DNA of 64,000 nucleotides. It comes from Aphelocoma coerulescens (lineage: Eukaryota; Chordata; Aves; Passeriformes; Corvidae). The stretch is taken from assembly GCF_041296385.1 (NCBI RefSeq), contig NC_091016.1:16095497-16159496 (forward strand), in the 5' to 3' direction. The notes under the pieces are model-generated. The model did no database searches. It had not been told where the DNA came from and saw nothing but the letters and a program-made list of their open reading frames with translations. Positions 24,501-33,665 of this stretch are shown in pieces. The first letter of the stretch is position 1; each line of letters begins with the position of its first letter. A program made the translations under genes and the position numbers.

Positions 24501-27021
24501 TATTGCCATAACCTTCCACTGCTCCAAGGTACTGTTTCTCCGCCTATGTCAAGAGGCCCTGCTTGAAGCAAGAAAATCACAGGAGTGCTCCAAGACAGAT
24601 GAAGAGCCCACGTGACCGGTGGGCAGGCAGTTCCCTTCCTACATGGCAGGAAGAATAAAAACCATGTGCAATACGCAGCAAGGAGGGGTGATTAGCTGTT
24701 GCTTAACACTCATGGCCAGGAATTGCAGCAGTTTCTCACTTCTGGCTTCTGAAGGACTCAGCTGCTCTCGGAGATCGTGAGGTCAAAAAGAGGAGTCACG
24801 TGAAAACAAGTTGCAGAAACATTGATGTTAATGTGCGGAAAAATTGAGAATGAGAGGGCTGTGAGATACAGCAAGAAAGGTAACCAGGAAAAATCAAAGT
24901 CTCCCATTTTATTTTGCAGCCTTGCTTACACTCAGCATTAGAATCCTTGCTTCTGTGCTTCCAAGGATGCACTTTGCCCACATTCACTGATGTGTAGCTT
25001 GCTCTGCCATTCAGAACTTCTCTACAAGGGCATTTGCACATAAAGAATGCTTCTGGCATGACCTTAGCACCATCTCCAAACCAGTGACCTTGCCACCACT
25101 GGAAATAGCCAAGCAATTGCTCTGGAGCTGTCAAATATATTCCCAAGAGAATCCCCATCCCCCAAGAGTGGAAGATCATGATTTTCAGGGACATTTTGGG
25201 CCAAACACTAAACAGTCACTGGAAAGGAAGTCTGCTCATCCCTGTCCTTATCCCTCACCTTTTGAAAGCCATCCTTCAGGGCTTCGGCATTCGTAAGGCC
25301 AGCACCGGTGGGGTGATCCGTCTCCTTGGCCTGGCTCAGTGGGAGGCCTGTTAATGGAAGCAAAGGTTCCTGTAAATCTCTGGCACACTTCAAGCCCCCA
25401 ACAGCGCCACGCTGGGCAACAGGCAAGACAGCTTCCAGACTGCTGAGCTCTGATAAGGCCCAGAGATTGTGTCTGAGAGCAGCAAGGTACATATGCCTAG
25501 AACCTCTCCCAATGGATGGGCTACTGCCACAGTGCACTGGCAGCAGACATGGCATTGCTCTGTTGGCCAGCAGAGTGAAACCTCCTGCATGATGAAGGCC
25601 TCACCCCTGGGTGCTGGAGAGCCGCTGTGTTTGATAGAGAAGGGCAGAGACGGAGCTTGCTCCTGACAGAGATTCTTATCTGCCCTAATTCATGCTGATT
25701 TTAGTACACATCTTCTTCCTGGGTCCTAAAAGAACTCCTGGGTTCTAATACCTGTAAGCATTTAGATCAATATTTTCTTCTCTTTGTTGCAATATTTTAG
25801 AGGACATGAAAAGAAAAGCTTAGGATTGCAGGAGTGTTAGCCAAACGTGAATTGTGTTCTTGAAACGGGATCATTTGCTTTCCCCGAGGATTTTCATTCT
25901 AAACTGTGTGAGATTGGGCCACTTTCAGGCCAGTCTGACTAAAGGCTGATTTTCCTAATGGAAGTGGAACAATGTAACTCGTTCTGAAATACTCCCCAAC
26001 AGAGCTGTTAAAACTCAGAGGATGAGTCACTCTTTACATGGCTTCACAGAGGATAAAATCCCGTGGCAGCAAAGTAGCAAAAACCAATGTCTTAAATCAG
26101 GATTTTTTGCCCTGCAAATGGTCAGCTTAATAATAAAAAAGAGTTAGATATGGGCTTTGAGGAAGGAGGGCTATTCTGGATTGGGGGCAAGGCCTTGGAA
26201 GGTAAGAGCATCTGGGAAGTTAATAGGGAAAAACTACTGACTCCAGGGTAACCTCCTTGGGAGCAGTGCAGTCAGTCCCAAGTGCAAAGTGGAGACACAA
26301 AATATAACAGAGGCCACAATGCCAACATAAAGCATCTGAAGCTACACTATTTCGCTGGAGAGAGTCCCTGGAAACTTCTAAAGAGCTGCACAGGGAAACA
26401 CGCTCCTGCCAGCAGCCACTTGAGGCAGACCAGGGAGACACCCTGACCCACTTCCAGAGAGCCAGCACAGGAACAGCCTGGCCTCTGGGCTGCCCTGGGA
26501 CAGCAGGGAGCCCAGAGCCCTGTGCTTTCCAGGAATGGCTCAGCTGCACACGCACCCTCCTGCTCCTCTCCCGGCCCCACAGCTGAGCAGCCCTACAGCT
26601 ACACGGGGCACTGGGAGCTGCACAGCTCATTGCAGGGGGCACATGCAGGGCAGAACTGTTCCCTGGCAATGTGCCCAGGCTCTCTAGGCTGGCACAAGAG
26701 CCTTCCTCCCGCCAGAGAGCGGCCCAGCTCCCGCCTTACCTCTTTGTGAGGCTGAGCCATGCTCAGCCTTCACCGTGTCCTCCCTGGCAGTGACCCCGGG
26801 GGCAGCGCTGCTCAGCTGCCCCTGCCGGGGCTCCTGGGCCAAGGCCCCCTGAGCAGGCTGCGAGCGGAGACCTGCACTGCCAAGGCCGGGCTTCCGCACG
26901 TCAGTTGGCACCAAGCCGAAAAGTTCAGCCAGGTCCCTTGGGAACAGAGGCATCCCAGGTCCTATCACACACCATGAATTTTTTTTCTTCCTCTGGGCTT
27001 TTGTTGTAGACTCAGAAGAAG
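4497..27021 (-). CDS. TOGARAM2: TOGARAM2-like gene, copy A (14-exon supported chain)
   Basis: Minus-strand gene for a TOG-array protein. TOGARAM proteins bind tubulin through HEAT-repeat TOG domains and act in the ciliary axoneme (family knowledge). Exons in transcript order: 26740-27021, 25259-25347, 24162-24312, 22907-23068, 20765-20897, 18523-18628, 17525-17760, 15878-16030, 12377-12494, 11318-11421, 9750-9954, 8357-8573, 6933-7019, 4497-4750. Every junction is phase-compatible and the joined frame is open for about 765 codons to TAG at 4497-4499. Two HEAT-type blocks are visible, one from SSDDW through exon 15878-16030 and one from exon 9750-9954 to the stop, which look like the last two TOG domains. 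The N-terminus is incomplete in this chain. The choice of TOGARAM2 over TOGARAM1 rests on my recollection of the C-terminal block ([19 protein letters not shown]) and needs a search. Confidence 0.8.
6933..7019 (-). CDS. TOGARAM2: TOGARAM2-like TOG exon, copy A
   Basis: 87 bp, acceptor tttcccttgtag and donor GTATGG. Encodes [20 protein letters not shown] through EHLS. Both borders split codons that restore Asp and Ala with the neighbouring exons. Confidence 0.87.
8357..8573 (-). CDS. TOGARAM2: TOGARAM2-like TOG exon, copy A
   Basis: 217 bp, acceptor tctcttcacag and donor GTAAGG. Encodes [20 protein letters not shown] through ASMAHL, the clearest TOG signature here ([15 protein letters not shown]). 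Confidence 0.9.
9750..9954 (-). CDS. TOGARAM2: TOGARAM2-like exon, start of last TOG block, copy A
   Basis: 205 bp, acceptor ttattttccag and donor GTATGTAGG. Encodes [20 protein letters not shown] and then the HEAT segment [18 protein letters not shown]. Copy B differs by at least one residue (Gly to Glu after LAVK). Confidence 0.87.
11318..11421 (-). CDS. TOGARAM2: TOGARAM2-like linker exon, copy A
   Basis: 104 bp, acceptor tgcctttgtag and donor GTACTG (weak). A stronger-looking GTAAAC donor sits 6 bases upstream but breaks the frame with the next exon. Encodes a Pro/Lys-rich linker, [19 protein letters not shown] and on. Confidence 0.7.
12377..12494 (-). CDS. TOGARAM2: TOGARAM2-like exon, copy A
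   Basis: 118 bp, acceptor cttgtgttag and donor GTAAGTGC. Encodes [20 protein letters not shown] through RIKKK. The acceptor lies just past an AAAG microsatellite whose length differs between copies (about 7 units here, 4 in copy B). Confidence 0.85.
12503..12531 (+). repeat. AAAG microsatellite, copy A
   Basis: About seven AAAG units; four in copy B (about 58205-58221). The 12-bp difference accounts for the coordinate shift there. Confidence 0.85.
13300..13423 (+). mobile_element. CR1 LINE 3' fragment, left part (split by the LTR element)
   Basis: gggcagtggtcacagcacca and the following agcctgacagagctc are typical of avian CR1 3' regions. The element resumes at 15638 after the 2.2-kb insertion. 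The left limit is approximate. Confidence 0.65.
13424..13701 (-). repeat. 3' LTR of the 2.2-kb element
   Basis: Identical to the 5' LTR except A for G near the 13428 end. The minus-strand AATAAA is at 13529-13524. A purine-rich run right after the stop codon (about 13914-13885) looks like a polypurine tract but lies about 200 bp from the LTR edge; the bases directly adjoining the LTR are only weakly purine-rich. Confidence 0.9.
13915..15243 (-). CDS. Gag-matrix-like / Y-box cold-shock domain fusion protein
   Basis: ATG at 15243 opens 442 codons to TGA at 13915. Residues 1 to about 110 are helical, with Trp/Phe-rich spacing resembling betaretrovirus-type matrix domains (resemblance judged by eye). 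Residues about 115-285 are Arg/Ala/Pro-rich, from a GC-rich stretch. Residues about 288-372 are a clear cold-shock domain of the YBX family: [15 protein letters not shown] with the RNP-1 type motif, [15 protein letters not shown] with RNP-2, and [17 protein letters not shown]. The tail is rich in Pro, Phe, Tyr and Gln and lacks the alternating basic/acidic islands of YBX proteins. Upstream, the frame stays open to about 15309 but without an ATG, and GTGAGT at 15309-15304 may be a splice donor. YBX cold-shock domains bind single-stranded RNA and DNA, so packaging of element RNA is a reasonable inference. Whether it is expressed is unknown. Confidence 0.85.
   Translation of the reverse strand: MEESWEMGLSEPQKKMYLEVKGILEQQNKKVLEPGDLEHFFIWLFKEFPYISRDLLFDIKPPGYSQECFWNEICDKLRDGLAIEALRGSFIISDALQEHLYDPITPKAEDHTSPVAETAWRPPQECMTAAVPAEVPALDAPGPLGSARLTADPIPVSGSPATRPRVRERCRRRHGCRGPRAARKRRSAWKPALCIRLREPYAGRSGGFHSDTRSCAVQRRAETGPLSKQRGVCGAEPRRAQTRAGAGPCRERRAAAARGPDRDVGVGEAATTRDQQPRQTRKHVIGDVLATKVTGTVKWYNVKNSYGFITRDDTGEDLFIHRTAIKRNNPKNYLQSVGGGEVVQFDIVQGKKGLQAANVTGPGGIPVKGSRYAQNYKQYPFQQFPYPQPNFPFYPIPNMNPFLSLPYPQFIPNPFFHPWFPSQTPAFANCFPKNPFPMPMGG
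15355..15632 (-). repeat. 5' LTR of the 2.2-kb element
   Basis: On the minus strand it runs from GAGATGTTGGGG to ...CGCTGCAACA. It contains a CCAAT-type box (ATTGG), a GC-rich segment and AAATAAA, which could serve as polyadenylation signal or TATA-like element. The outer end is GA or CG rather than the usual TG; a T-to-C change in a TG start is one explanation. Beyond it, TGG at 15352-15350 may open a primer-binding site, but I cannot match a tRNA. Confidence 0.9.
15638..15765 (+). mobile_element. CR1 LINE 3' fragment, right part
   Basis: ggagctggactcgatgaccc and tcccttccaactcagcgtat are hallmark CR1 3'-end phrases continuing from 13423. Confidence 0.7.
15878..16030 (-). CDS. TOGARAM2: TOGARAM2-like TOG exon, copy A
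   Basis: 153 bp, acceptor cttcttcccag and donor GTAATGA. Encodes [20 protein letters not shown] through CHEDTR. It lies about 250 bp from the right LTR of the 2.2-kb element, which sits in the adjacent intron. Confidence 0.85.
17084..17330 (+). mobile_element. CR1 LINE 3' fragment, copy A
   Basis: ggatatcaggaaaaagtttt through ggccccttccaactcagcat and a degenerate attct-type end. 5'-truncated, in an intron of the TOGARAM2-like gene. Confidence 0.75.
17525..17760 (-). CDS. TOGARAM2: TOGARAM2-like TOG exon, copy A
   Basis: 236 bp, acceptor cttccccag and donor GTAGGT. Encodes [20 protein letters not shown] through ALMDSGV, typical of the TOG core (NLRSKV, GELF). Reading past the donor meets TAG at once, which supports the splice. 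Confidence 0.88.
18523..18628 (-). CDS. TOGARAM2: TOGARAM2-like TOG exon, copy A
   Basis: 106 bp, acceptor tgcctttcag and donor GTAAGAAC. Encodes [16 protein letters not shown] and continues to LALTNE, an amphipathic HEAT helix pair following SSDDW. Confidence 0.85.
18917..19357 (-). mobile_element. Solo LTR (441 bp), copy A only
   Basis: Runs TGTTAGAAG...CCCAACA with a perfect 6-bp duplication tggaag at 18911-18916 and 19358-19363. The minus strand has a TATA-like TATATAAG near 19045 and AATAAA at 19022-19017, which sets the orientation. Copy B shows the empty site near 62391. The 6-bp duplication suits class II (ERVK/beta-like) integration. No internal region remains. Confidence 0.88.
19407..20259 (+). 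other. 853-bp segment present in copy A only
   Basis: Copy B joins cctccctgt directly to gactctatgg, with GT microhomology at the junction. This fits a deletion in copy B better than an insertion in A, because no terminal repeats or target duplication flank it. No gene is recognised inside. Confidence 0.75.
20765..20897 (-). CDS. TOGARAM2: TOGARAM2-like exon, start of a TOG block, copy A
   Basis: 133 bp, acceptor ctccttacag and donor GTAAGAAAG. Ends in [13 protein letters not shown], the entry of a TOG helix pair. The split TG|G codon gives the Trp with the next exon. Confidence 0.8.
21830..22906. other. Intron, no feature recognised
   Basis: Lies between exons 20765-20897 and 22907-23068 of the TOGARAM2-like gene. 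The plus-strand frame at 22245-22730 is GC-driven and resembles no family I know. Confidence 0.5.
22907..23068 (-). CDS. TOGARAM2: TOGARAM2-like exon, copy A
   Basis: 162 bp, acceptor tttggtccctgcag and donor GTAAGC. Encodes [20 protein letters not shown] and ends at PRNSS. Splits a Ser codon with the upstream exon and a Val codon with exon 20765-20897. Confidence 0.7.
23206..23585 (-). mobile_element. CR1 LINE 3' fragment
   Basis: On the plus strand it starts with agaatcacagactcctagaa and contains ccatctagtccagcccccat and aaaaacttcttcctaatatc, the reverse complement of a CR1 3' end. No reverse-transcriptase frame is left. Confidence 0.75.
24162..24312 (-). CDS. TOGARAM2: TOGARAM2-like exon, copy A
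   Basis: 151 bp. The acceptor gcatgtag is the only AG upstream that avoids an in-frame stop; the donor is GTAAGTGG. Encodes [17 protein letters not shown] then a Lys/Glu-rich stretch. Enters phase 0 and leaves phase 1. Confidence 0.6.
25259..25347 (-). CDS. TOGARAM2: TOGARAM2-like exon, copy A
   Basis: 89 bp, acceptor ttaacag and donor GTGAGG. Encodes [17 protein letters not shown] and continues to DGFQK. Enters phase 1 and leaves phase 0, matching exons on both sides. Linker sequence. Confidence 0.6.
26165..26278 (-). pseudogene. Dead copy of exon 31986-32200
   Basis: The minus strand keeps GACTGACTG and the AAGG(C)CTTGCCCCC and AATCCAGAA segments of exon 31986-32200, but the acceptor reads gcacttgg instead of tttgcag, so AG is lost and the frame is broken. 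This explains why exon 26740-27021 must join straight to 25259-25347. Confidence 0.6.
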
Positions 27022-28145
27022 CTGTAGATCAGGTACAAGGGAAGAAGTGAGTTAGTTGAACTCCCACCTTTACAATCACCACAACTAATGGGTGAGGCAC
27101 TCGAGGGGTGTTTTAATATTGAGAAGATCGCTTTGTTTTTATTTTTCATGAGACTAGCATCACTATAATTGGTCTGAACTCTATGGAGCTGGCAGGACAG
27201 GAGAGAGACATTCCACTACTTTGCTTCTGTGCTGCTCATGGCTCATCCACTAGTTGGGGATCCCTTTCCTTCCAAACAGTTGGCAACCCACAGGGGGGTC
27301 TCTAGAATTTGACAATTCCACCTAGGAAGTAATTGCTTTCCAAAGCCAGTTTTCAAGGCCTTTGTTTCTGTAACTCCCCCTCAGTTCTCGGCTGGGTTTT
27401 GTTGGTGGTTTTTATTTCTCTTTACAACAAAGGCAGTGCTGGGACACAAACAATGGCACCATGTGTTAGAAGCAAAAGAAGATTTGCAATCAAATTTAGA
27501 TGTCCCCAGTATTCAAGCAGCCCATATCTGTAGGGAGCACATTGTTCATGCAAACGTTCCAGCTTTTCTCTGCTTTGTTGCTCCAGGGGTTTATTCCCTG
27601 CTTTCTCCCCTGTAGAGACACCCAAACCCAACATAAACATGACCTGCCTCAAAACATTTCTGATCTTCGCTAATCCTGACAATTCAAAATTTTCTTAATG
27701 GAAATGGCAGGGGCAGGTTAATCTGAAATGCTCTCCAACGGAGCTTTTAAAACTCAGAGAACTAATCATTCTGTACAGGCCTCCACCGATGATAAAATCA
27801 TGTGGCAGCAGGGCAGTAAAAAGGAATAACTGTCTTAAATCAGGATTTTTTTCCCCTGTAGAATGGTCAGCACAATTATAAAAGCGTAACAGGTAAGCTT
27901 TAATGAGATAGCTCATTTCTAGTGCAGAATTAATCCAGCTAAAATGCCACCTTACATACTCAGCAATACTTCTCCCCAGATGCATTCAGCATTCCAGCTG
28001 CATATCAGCAATTACGGAGTCATTCCAAAGGGGCCTTGCCAAGGATTTGGCAGAACTAACCCTGAGGCAAGGGACCAGTGGATCTGATCCCTTTTTCTGC
28101 ATCAGCAAAATTGTTCCTTCAAATCTCACCTCTCCTATCATTCCA
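26277..28145 (+). repeat. Local duplication block 1
   Basis: Paralogous to 32214-34860: same exon and intron (26374-26880), the stretch after the exon acceptor (gatcaggtacaagggaagaag), and 27300-28145, which matches 34080-34860 (ctttattccctgc, acccaacataaacatgacct, ccaccgatgataaaatcatg). The second block has an extra 1 kb or so (about 33100-34060). Confidence 0.75.
26740..27021 (-). CDS. TOGARAM2: TOGARAM2-like exon (duplicate of 32659-32934), copy A
   Basis: Minus-strand acceptor ctgatctacag before 27021 and donor GTAAGG after 26740. It is 282 bp, enters with a split codon (two bases first) and leaves in phase 1 (SASQR then G). The 3' half and downstream intron are nearly identical to those of 32659-32934, while the 5' half differs. 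The product is low-complexity linker, Ser/Gln/Ala-rich, not a TOG domain. It joins in frame to exon 25259-25347. Confidence 0.6.
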
Positions 28146-29443
28146 CGCCCAGAGATGGCAAAGGAACAACACCACTGTCATTGAGGCTTTGAACTTGAAA
28201 GCAGGGGCTGACACACATGCACCAGACACTGCATTTTGTCTGGCACAACTCTTCTTGTCAGGGCTCAGGCAAGGCAGGGAGGGGGGACAGGGCAGAAGCC
28301 ATCTCCTCCCCCAGCCTCAGCCTGCACTACTGACACGGGCAGAGAGAGTCGGGGAAGAGATTTGCCATCGTGAACCTGCCATAGGTGGCTTTAGGCTTGT
28401 GCTGTCAGAGGATGACAAACTCTGGTCCTGCATAGGCTGCATCCATTTGGAAGTCTCCTTCCCCTTAATTGGAACATTAACAAGGCCTTTCTGTCTAAGG
28501 AGGTTTCCCTATTTCTCCCCATGCAAAACCAGGCAATGTCCATGAATCTCCTTCAGATCGCAAAGGCTTCAGCACAGAAACTGCCCCAAGGGAAGGTGTC
28601 CTCCTTCAAAGGCAGGAGGAAGGAGTGGGAACATTTCTCCTTTCATGCTAAATGTCTTTTTTTCTCTACTAATTATGACCTTAGAAAGGGTGCAGGGAGA
28701 CGAAAGGCATGTGCAGGATGGAGAGGAATGTTTTCTTTTCCTGTGGCACATTTCCCAAGCCCCAAGGTACCAGTGCAGCTCCTGGAGTAATTTTCGCTGC
28801 ACCACCGGAGCACACTCCCAGTGACCAGGCTCTGGGAGAGTCCACTGAGCCCATCAAGGAATTGAAAGGGATTCGAAGAAATTTAAACCAGGATGGTTTT
28901 CAACCCAAATGTCCCAATGCCACCCCTGGATCAGCATTCCAATGGTCATTTTAGGGACAGACATGCCCTGTACCTACTTGCATGTTCAGAGTTCTTCTCT
29001 TTGCTTCTGCTGCTGGATCTTGGCCTTGAGAAAATGGAGGACAAAAGAACATATGAGCAGGTAGAAAGAGAAGGGCATGGAATGTGTGTAGCATCAAAGG
29101 AGGCAAACCTTCTTAGCAAGGTCCCCCTGATGAAGGAGGAAATGCAACACATAAACCCAACTGCAAAACTGCAAACCAACCCAACTGCAAACCCAATTGC
29201 AAAGCTGATGAATTGTCCTTAAGCTTTCAGTTGCTGGAGTCCCACAGAGCTTGCCAAGCTCCGGCTGAAACACAGCAGTCATTCTTCAACTTGCATCAGA
29301 CCTGCCCAGTTCTCTCCTTTTGGAGCCAAGTGGCTCCTACAGCCTCTGTGAAGCAGCAAGAGCTGCTGAGCTGAGACACAAGTCTGTATGGAGGGCAGCT
29401 ACTTTTGTTCTCCTGACAAAGCTTGACTTTGCCTGCTCATGCC
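28146..29443. other. Stretch without recognised gene
   Basis: Unique-looking sequence between the local duplication block and the frames at 29444. A short AACTGCAAACCC-type direct repeat lies at about 29155-29200. Nothing else was seen. Confidence 0.4.
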
Positions 29444-29859
29444 TTACACTGGTGACAGTCTCGGGCTACATGGGGTCATAGCACTGCTCTCTCCTGAGAA
29501 TGACAGTACACCTGCTTGCTCTTTCAAGGACAAAAAGGCCTTTTCCAACTCAGCTGCTAGGTAAGGATATTCAGATTGCACTTTAAAAGCCCTACGGATG
29601 CTTTTCAATTGGAATGATACTTCTGTGACTCCTTCCTTATCCTTGTCACTAGGATAAGCTTGACAGCTACATTTTCTCACACACATATCCAAGCCAATAT
29701 CTTTGCATCAGGTACAGTCCTATAACTCTTCTCTAGCACCTTGCCCTCTTTGATCTTAAGCCCATAGACATGGATCAGATTATACATCTGTACCCCAAGT
29801 TTTATCTGGGCTCTGGTTTCACGGTGGAGGCCCAGGCACAGAGAAGTCACGCCTGACAT
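29444..29859 (-). pseudogene. Unrecognised protein-like region, frameshifted
   Basis: Two overlapping minus-strand frames (29677-29859 and 29444-29692) read as ordinary globular protein, with IKLGVQMYNLIHVYGLKIKE in the first and QSEYPYLAAELEKAFLSLKE in the second, but a frameshift near 29690 separates them. I do not recognise the family; a processed pseudogene or an old mobile-element domain are both possible. Confidence 0.3.
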
Positions 29860-30293
29860 TTACAGAAGCAGCACCTGAATTTGCAGACACCTCCTCAGTA
29901 GCCAATATTTGCCCTGACATATTCTCATGGCCGCAGAAGTTGACAGTCAAGGATCACAGTATTCAAAGAACTGCAGTATCCAGATCCATGCAATACAGTT
30001 CCCAAATGACACCACAAACATCATAGAGGGAATCAGCAGCCAAGTCCTCTCCTCCAGCAGAGGACCTGTTCTGAGGTGCTCTTAAGCCCTGCCTCCTCTT
30101 CCCCACAACCACCTCTGCTCTTAGGGCATATGGTGTTGGGTTTGCCATTGCGCTGGATCACCACAGATGGGCAAAATGGGGAATACACGGAGGTTTGCCT
30201 AAATACATGGGAGACATGACTGTGGAAAATAACCTCACAAGACTGAAAGAGCGAGAGGAACAGCACACTGGAGCAGCAGACACCTTGGCTTAC

Positions 30294-30454
30294 CTCGTCT
30301 CCTGGGACTCCTGGAAATCCAGCTGCAGAGAGCTTGGGACAGACGCTGCCGCACTGCTCACAGGGGGACTCACTGCCTTGCGTATTGGGGGGATCAAAGG
30401 TGGTCCCAATGACCCCTTCTTCATATCCCCACCACTGGAAAACAGCAAGGAAGC
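30294..30454 (-). CDS. TOGARAM2: Probable 5' exon of the TOGARAM2-like gene
   Basis: 161 bp, acceptor ctactctttgcag and donor GTAAGC. The open frame LLFSSGGDMKKGSLGPPLIP continues to QESQETR. Enters phase 0, fitting exon 31986-32200, and leaves phase 2, which does not fit 26740-27021 or 25259-25347. An exon is unseen, or this set belongs to an alternative transcript. Confidence 0.5.
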
Positions 30455-30537
30455 CTGCAAAGAGTAGAACACAGTACTCCTCAGATCAGGCATCCAGCCT
30501 TGCCCCCATTCATGCCTGAAGACATTTAGCCATGCTG

Positions 30538-31080
30538 TTAGCTGGGACCTGGCAGAAATGTCAAACTGATGGAGCAGCTTGGTCTAGGACAGGGAATGGA
30601 AAGGGAAGTGGTGAGTGAGAGACCATGTCCCACATTTGCCACTTCTATCCCTGTGCTCACTTCTCTGGAAATATGGCTGGATTGCCAGCTGGCATCCACA
30701 TGTTTGGCACCAAGATGTCCTGTGGTGCCACTGCCTCCACTGGCCTTTTGGATCGTATGGGAATGGGCTTGGATCCCTGTCCCTAAAGCACCTAACAGCC
30801 AGTGCTGATCTCCAGCCAAGCCCCCACAAAGCCATTCTGCAGGATGTCCAAACCTGCTTTTCTCAAGCCCCTCCTTTCTGCTGCTGCTTCCCTTCCCTCG
30901 TACAGTTCCCCAGCAGCCTTTGAGCCCCGATGCTGCTGAGCTCTGGGGATGCTCGGTGCTCTCCAGCTCCCACACATCCATCATCTCAGGCTCACTGGCA
31001 TTTAGGAAGTTCCACAGAGCTCCCTGCCCTGCTGCTCTCTGGAAGGCCTCTGCCGGCCCAAGTTGCTCCAGGGCCCCCAT
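30538..31080 (-). other. Unassigned open frame (180 codons)
   Basis: Opens with ATG at 31080 (MGALEQLGPAEAFQRAAGQG) and reads well for about 60 residues, including ALWNFLNASEPEMMDVWELE, then becomes low-complexity. Could be an exon of the minus-strand gene or of an unrelated duplicated piece. The sequence around 31060-31180 is related to 4360-4470. Confidence 0.25.
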
Positions 31081-31985
31081 GCCATGTCCAGCAAGGCGGG
31101 TGGAGGCAGCGGGGGCAGATGCACACCCTTCCTTAGTATCCCATTGTCCCTGGCACAGCTAAAGAGCCAAACCAGGCCCTGTTCAAACTTCAGCGGAAGG
31201 ATCACTTCCTGTCAGGGATACGCTGGGCCCTTTCTCAGCAAGGCTGGAATCAAGTACACAAGCCTTGGGTTGGACATTCTGTTTACCAAAGCTGTTGTTC
31301 ATCCGCCTCCTCCTGCACCCCACGGCAAACCCAAAACAACTGCAGGTCCTGGCCCTGCTGCAAAGGCAATCGTGGGGGTGGGCTCTGGACTGCTCTCCCC
31401 ATGGCCACCTGCCATCCCTTCCCTCTGGACAAAGCCATGCCAGATTGCACAAAGCTGCCAAGAAGCTGATGAAGTCTAGAAATAGCATCAGAGACAACTG
31501 GGCACAAGGACATGCCTGTACAACTCAAAAGCTGACACAACCTGGAACTGACTTTGCAGGACTGCCTGTTCCAGCAAACACCTTTCTCCGTCCAAACAGG
31601 ACACAGCTGACAGAAAATACCACCAAGACACAGAGATGGTTCACACATACCCGTAGTTCACTAAATGTAGAAGGATTGGTTCACAAGATTGGCCAACTTC
31701 AGCTGCTCTGACTGCCTGTTGGTGTTTTCTCAGCCATAAGACAGAGCAGGAGCCACAACAGAGCCCCAAAACCATGCAAAGACCTCCCCTGCTACTGATA
31801 CACGCTGAGGACATGACGCCTGCCCTACACACCCACTGCAAAGACAGCCTGAAGTGCAGTGTCCTGCTGAGCTCTCTCTTTGCTCAGCTGCTTCCCTGGG
31901 CTCACACCACAGCAAAAGCTCTCAGAGCTCTGCCTACAGCACATAAACTGGAAATCCACCAGACAGGACTTAGGTTGGTCCTTAC

Positions 31986-32200
31986 CGTATGTCCTTTTCC
32001 CTCTGAACTCAGCTCCTGCTGTTTTCTTCTGTCATCACCATTGCCAGTGATAGTTTTCCCACTCTCCTGCTCTCCGCTACATATTTTGTTGGTGTTAGAA
32101 GAAGGAGAGCTCTTCTGGATGGGAGGCAATGGCTTGGAGGGAAGGAGCATAGAGGGAGATGCCACGGTAAACTTCTTGGCAAGAGTGTAGCCAGTCAGTC
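31986..32200 (-). CDS. TOGARAM2: Probable 5' exon of the TOGARAM2-like gene
   Basis: 215 bp, acceptor tccattttgcag and donor GTAAGG. Encodes LTGYTLAKKFTVASPSMLLP then a Ser/Lys-rich stretch ending GKGHT. Joins in frame to 32659-32934 upstream (split Gly codon) and 30294-30454 downstream. Decayed copies lie at 26165-26278, 3750-3843 and 48066-48159. Confidence 0.55.
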
Positions 32201-32658
32201 CTGCAAAATGGAGACACAAAATATAACAGAGGCCACAATGCCAACATAAAGCATCTGAAGCTACACTATTTCATTGGAGAGATTCCCAGGTAACTTCTAA
32301 AGAGCTGCACAGGGAAACACGCTCCTGCCAGCAGCCACTTGAGGCAGACCAGGGAGACACCCTGACCCACTTCCAGAGAGCCAGCACAGGAACAGCCTGG
32401 CCTCTGGGCTGCCCTGGGACAGCAGGGAGCCCAGAGCCCTGTGCTTTCCAGGAATGGCTCAGCTGCACACGCACCCTCCTGCTCCTCTCCCGGCCCCACA
32501 GCTGAGCAGCCCTACAGCTACACGGGGCACTGGGAGCTGCACAGCTCATTGCAGGGGGCACATGCAGGGCAGAACTGCTCCCTGGCAATGTGCCCAGGCT
32601 CTCTAGGCTGGCACAAGAGCCTTCCTCCCGCCAGAGAGCGGCCCAGCTCCCGCCTTAC

Positions 32659-32934
32659 CTCTTTGTGAGGCTGAGCCATGCTCAGCCTTCACCGTGTCCT
32701 CCCTGGCAGTGACCCCGGGGGCAGCGCTGCTCAGCTGCCCCTGCCGGGGCTCCTGGGCCAAGGCCCCCTGAGCAGGCTGCGAGCGGAGACCTGCACTGCC
32801 AAGCCTGGGGGTCTGCACAGCATCCTTGCAGCCAGGCAGGAGCGGGAGGGCACCAGGGTGGGGAGGCCACACAGGGCCCTCCTTAGGCATGGTCTCCATC
32901 CACTTCTTCCTTGAGGTTTTGTCTCCAGAAGAAG
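32659..32934 (-). CDS. TOGARAM2: Probable 5' exon of the TOGARAM2-like gene
   Basis: 276 bp, acceptor ctgatctacag and donor GTAAGG, open throughout in the frame that feeds exon 31986-32200. Encodes SSGDKTSRKKWMETMPKEGP and on to SASQR. The last 140 bp or so match exon 26740-27021 almost exactly; the first part does not. Confidence 0.55.
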
Positions 32935-33665
32935 CTGTAGATCAGGTACAAGGGAAGAAGTGAGTTAGTCGAACTCCAGCCTCTGCTATCTACTCATTGA
33001 ATGGGTAAGTCATCCAAGGATTTTTTAAGTATTGAGAAGTTTGCTTTGTTTTTATCTTTCATGAAACTAGCATCACTGTGATTGTTCTTAACAGTATGGA
33101 CCTGGCAAGCCTGAAGGGCAAGGTGGAAGGCTGCAATGATAAGAGGGGAAAAAACCCATTCCTTCTTGAGACTGGGCTTCTGTGCATACCAAGTACAGAC
33201 CCACACAGTCCTGACTGCTGTTCCTGCAAACCAGCAAGACCTCTCAGCAAGCAGGCAGGCCTTGCTGGTGTTTTAATAGCACCGTTATAACATCCTCAGG
33301 GTTCGAGCTGATCAGCCAGCAGATGAAGAAGGGGAAATTTATTTTTAGTGAGACCTGACATTGAGTGCTAAGATAGAAACAGGCCTTGCATCTTATGACC
33401 ATGTCCACTTTGTGGTCTGCTGTGGCCACAGTCCCTGTCCTGACTGGCAGTATGAGTCATTTGGCTACTGAGAAAAAGGAGAAAGCAGAGTAAACTAAGG
33501 ACAGAATGTTGTGATGCCTTGGGCATCCTTGCAGGATCATCTGTACCTGTCAGCCACCTACTCTGACACAGAGCCAGCACTGACCACCATCGACCAGTTT
33601 TCCCTGAAATCTGCTGGGATTTTTTTCCATTTGGCCGAGGCCTTTCATCTCCATTCTATCCTCAC

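Noticed and set aside
32441..32668. Recurring small frame (75 codons) at 4083, 26522, 32441 and 48399
   Set aside because: Identical because it lies in the homogenised intron tract; it is on the strand opposite to the exons and has no domain.
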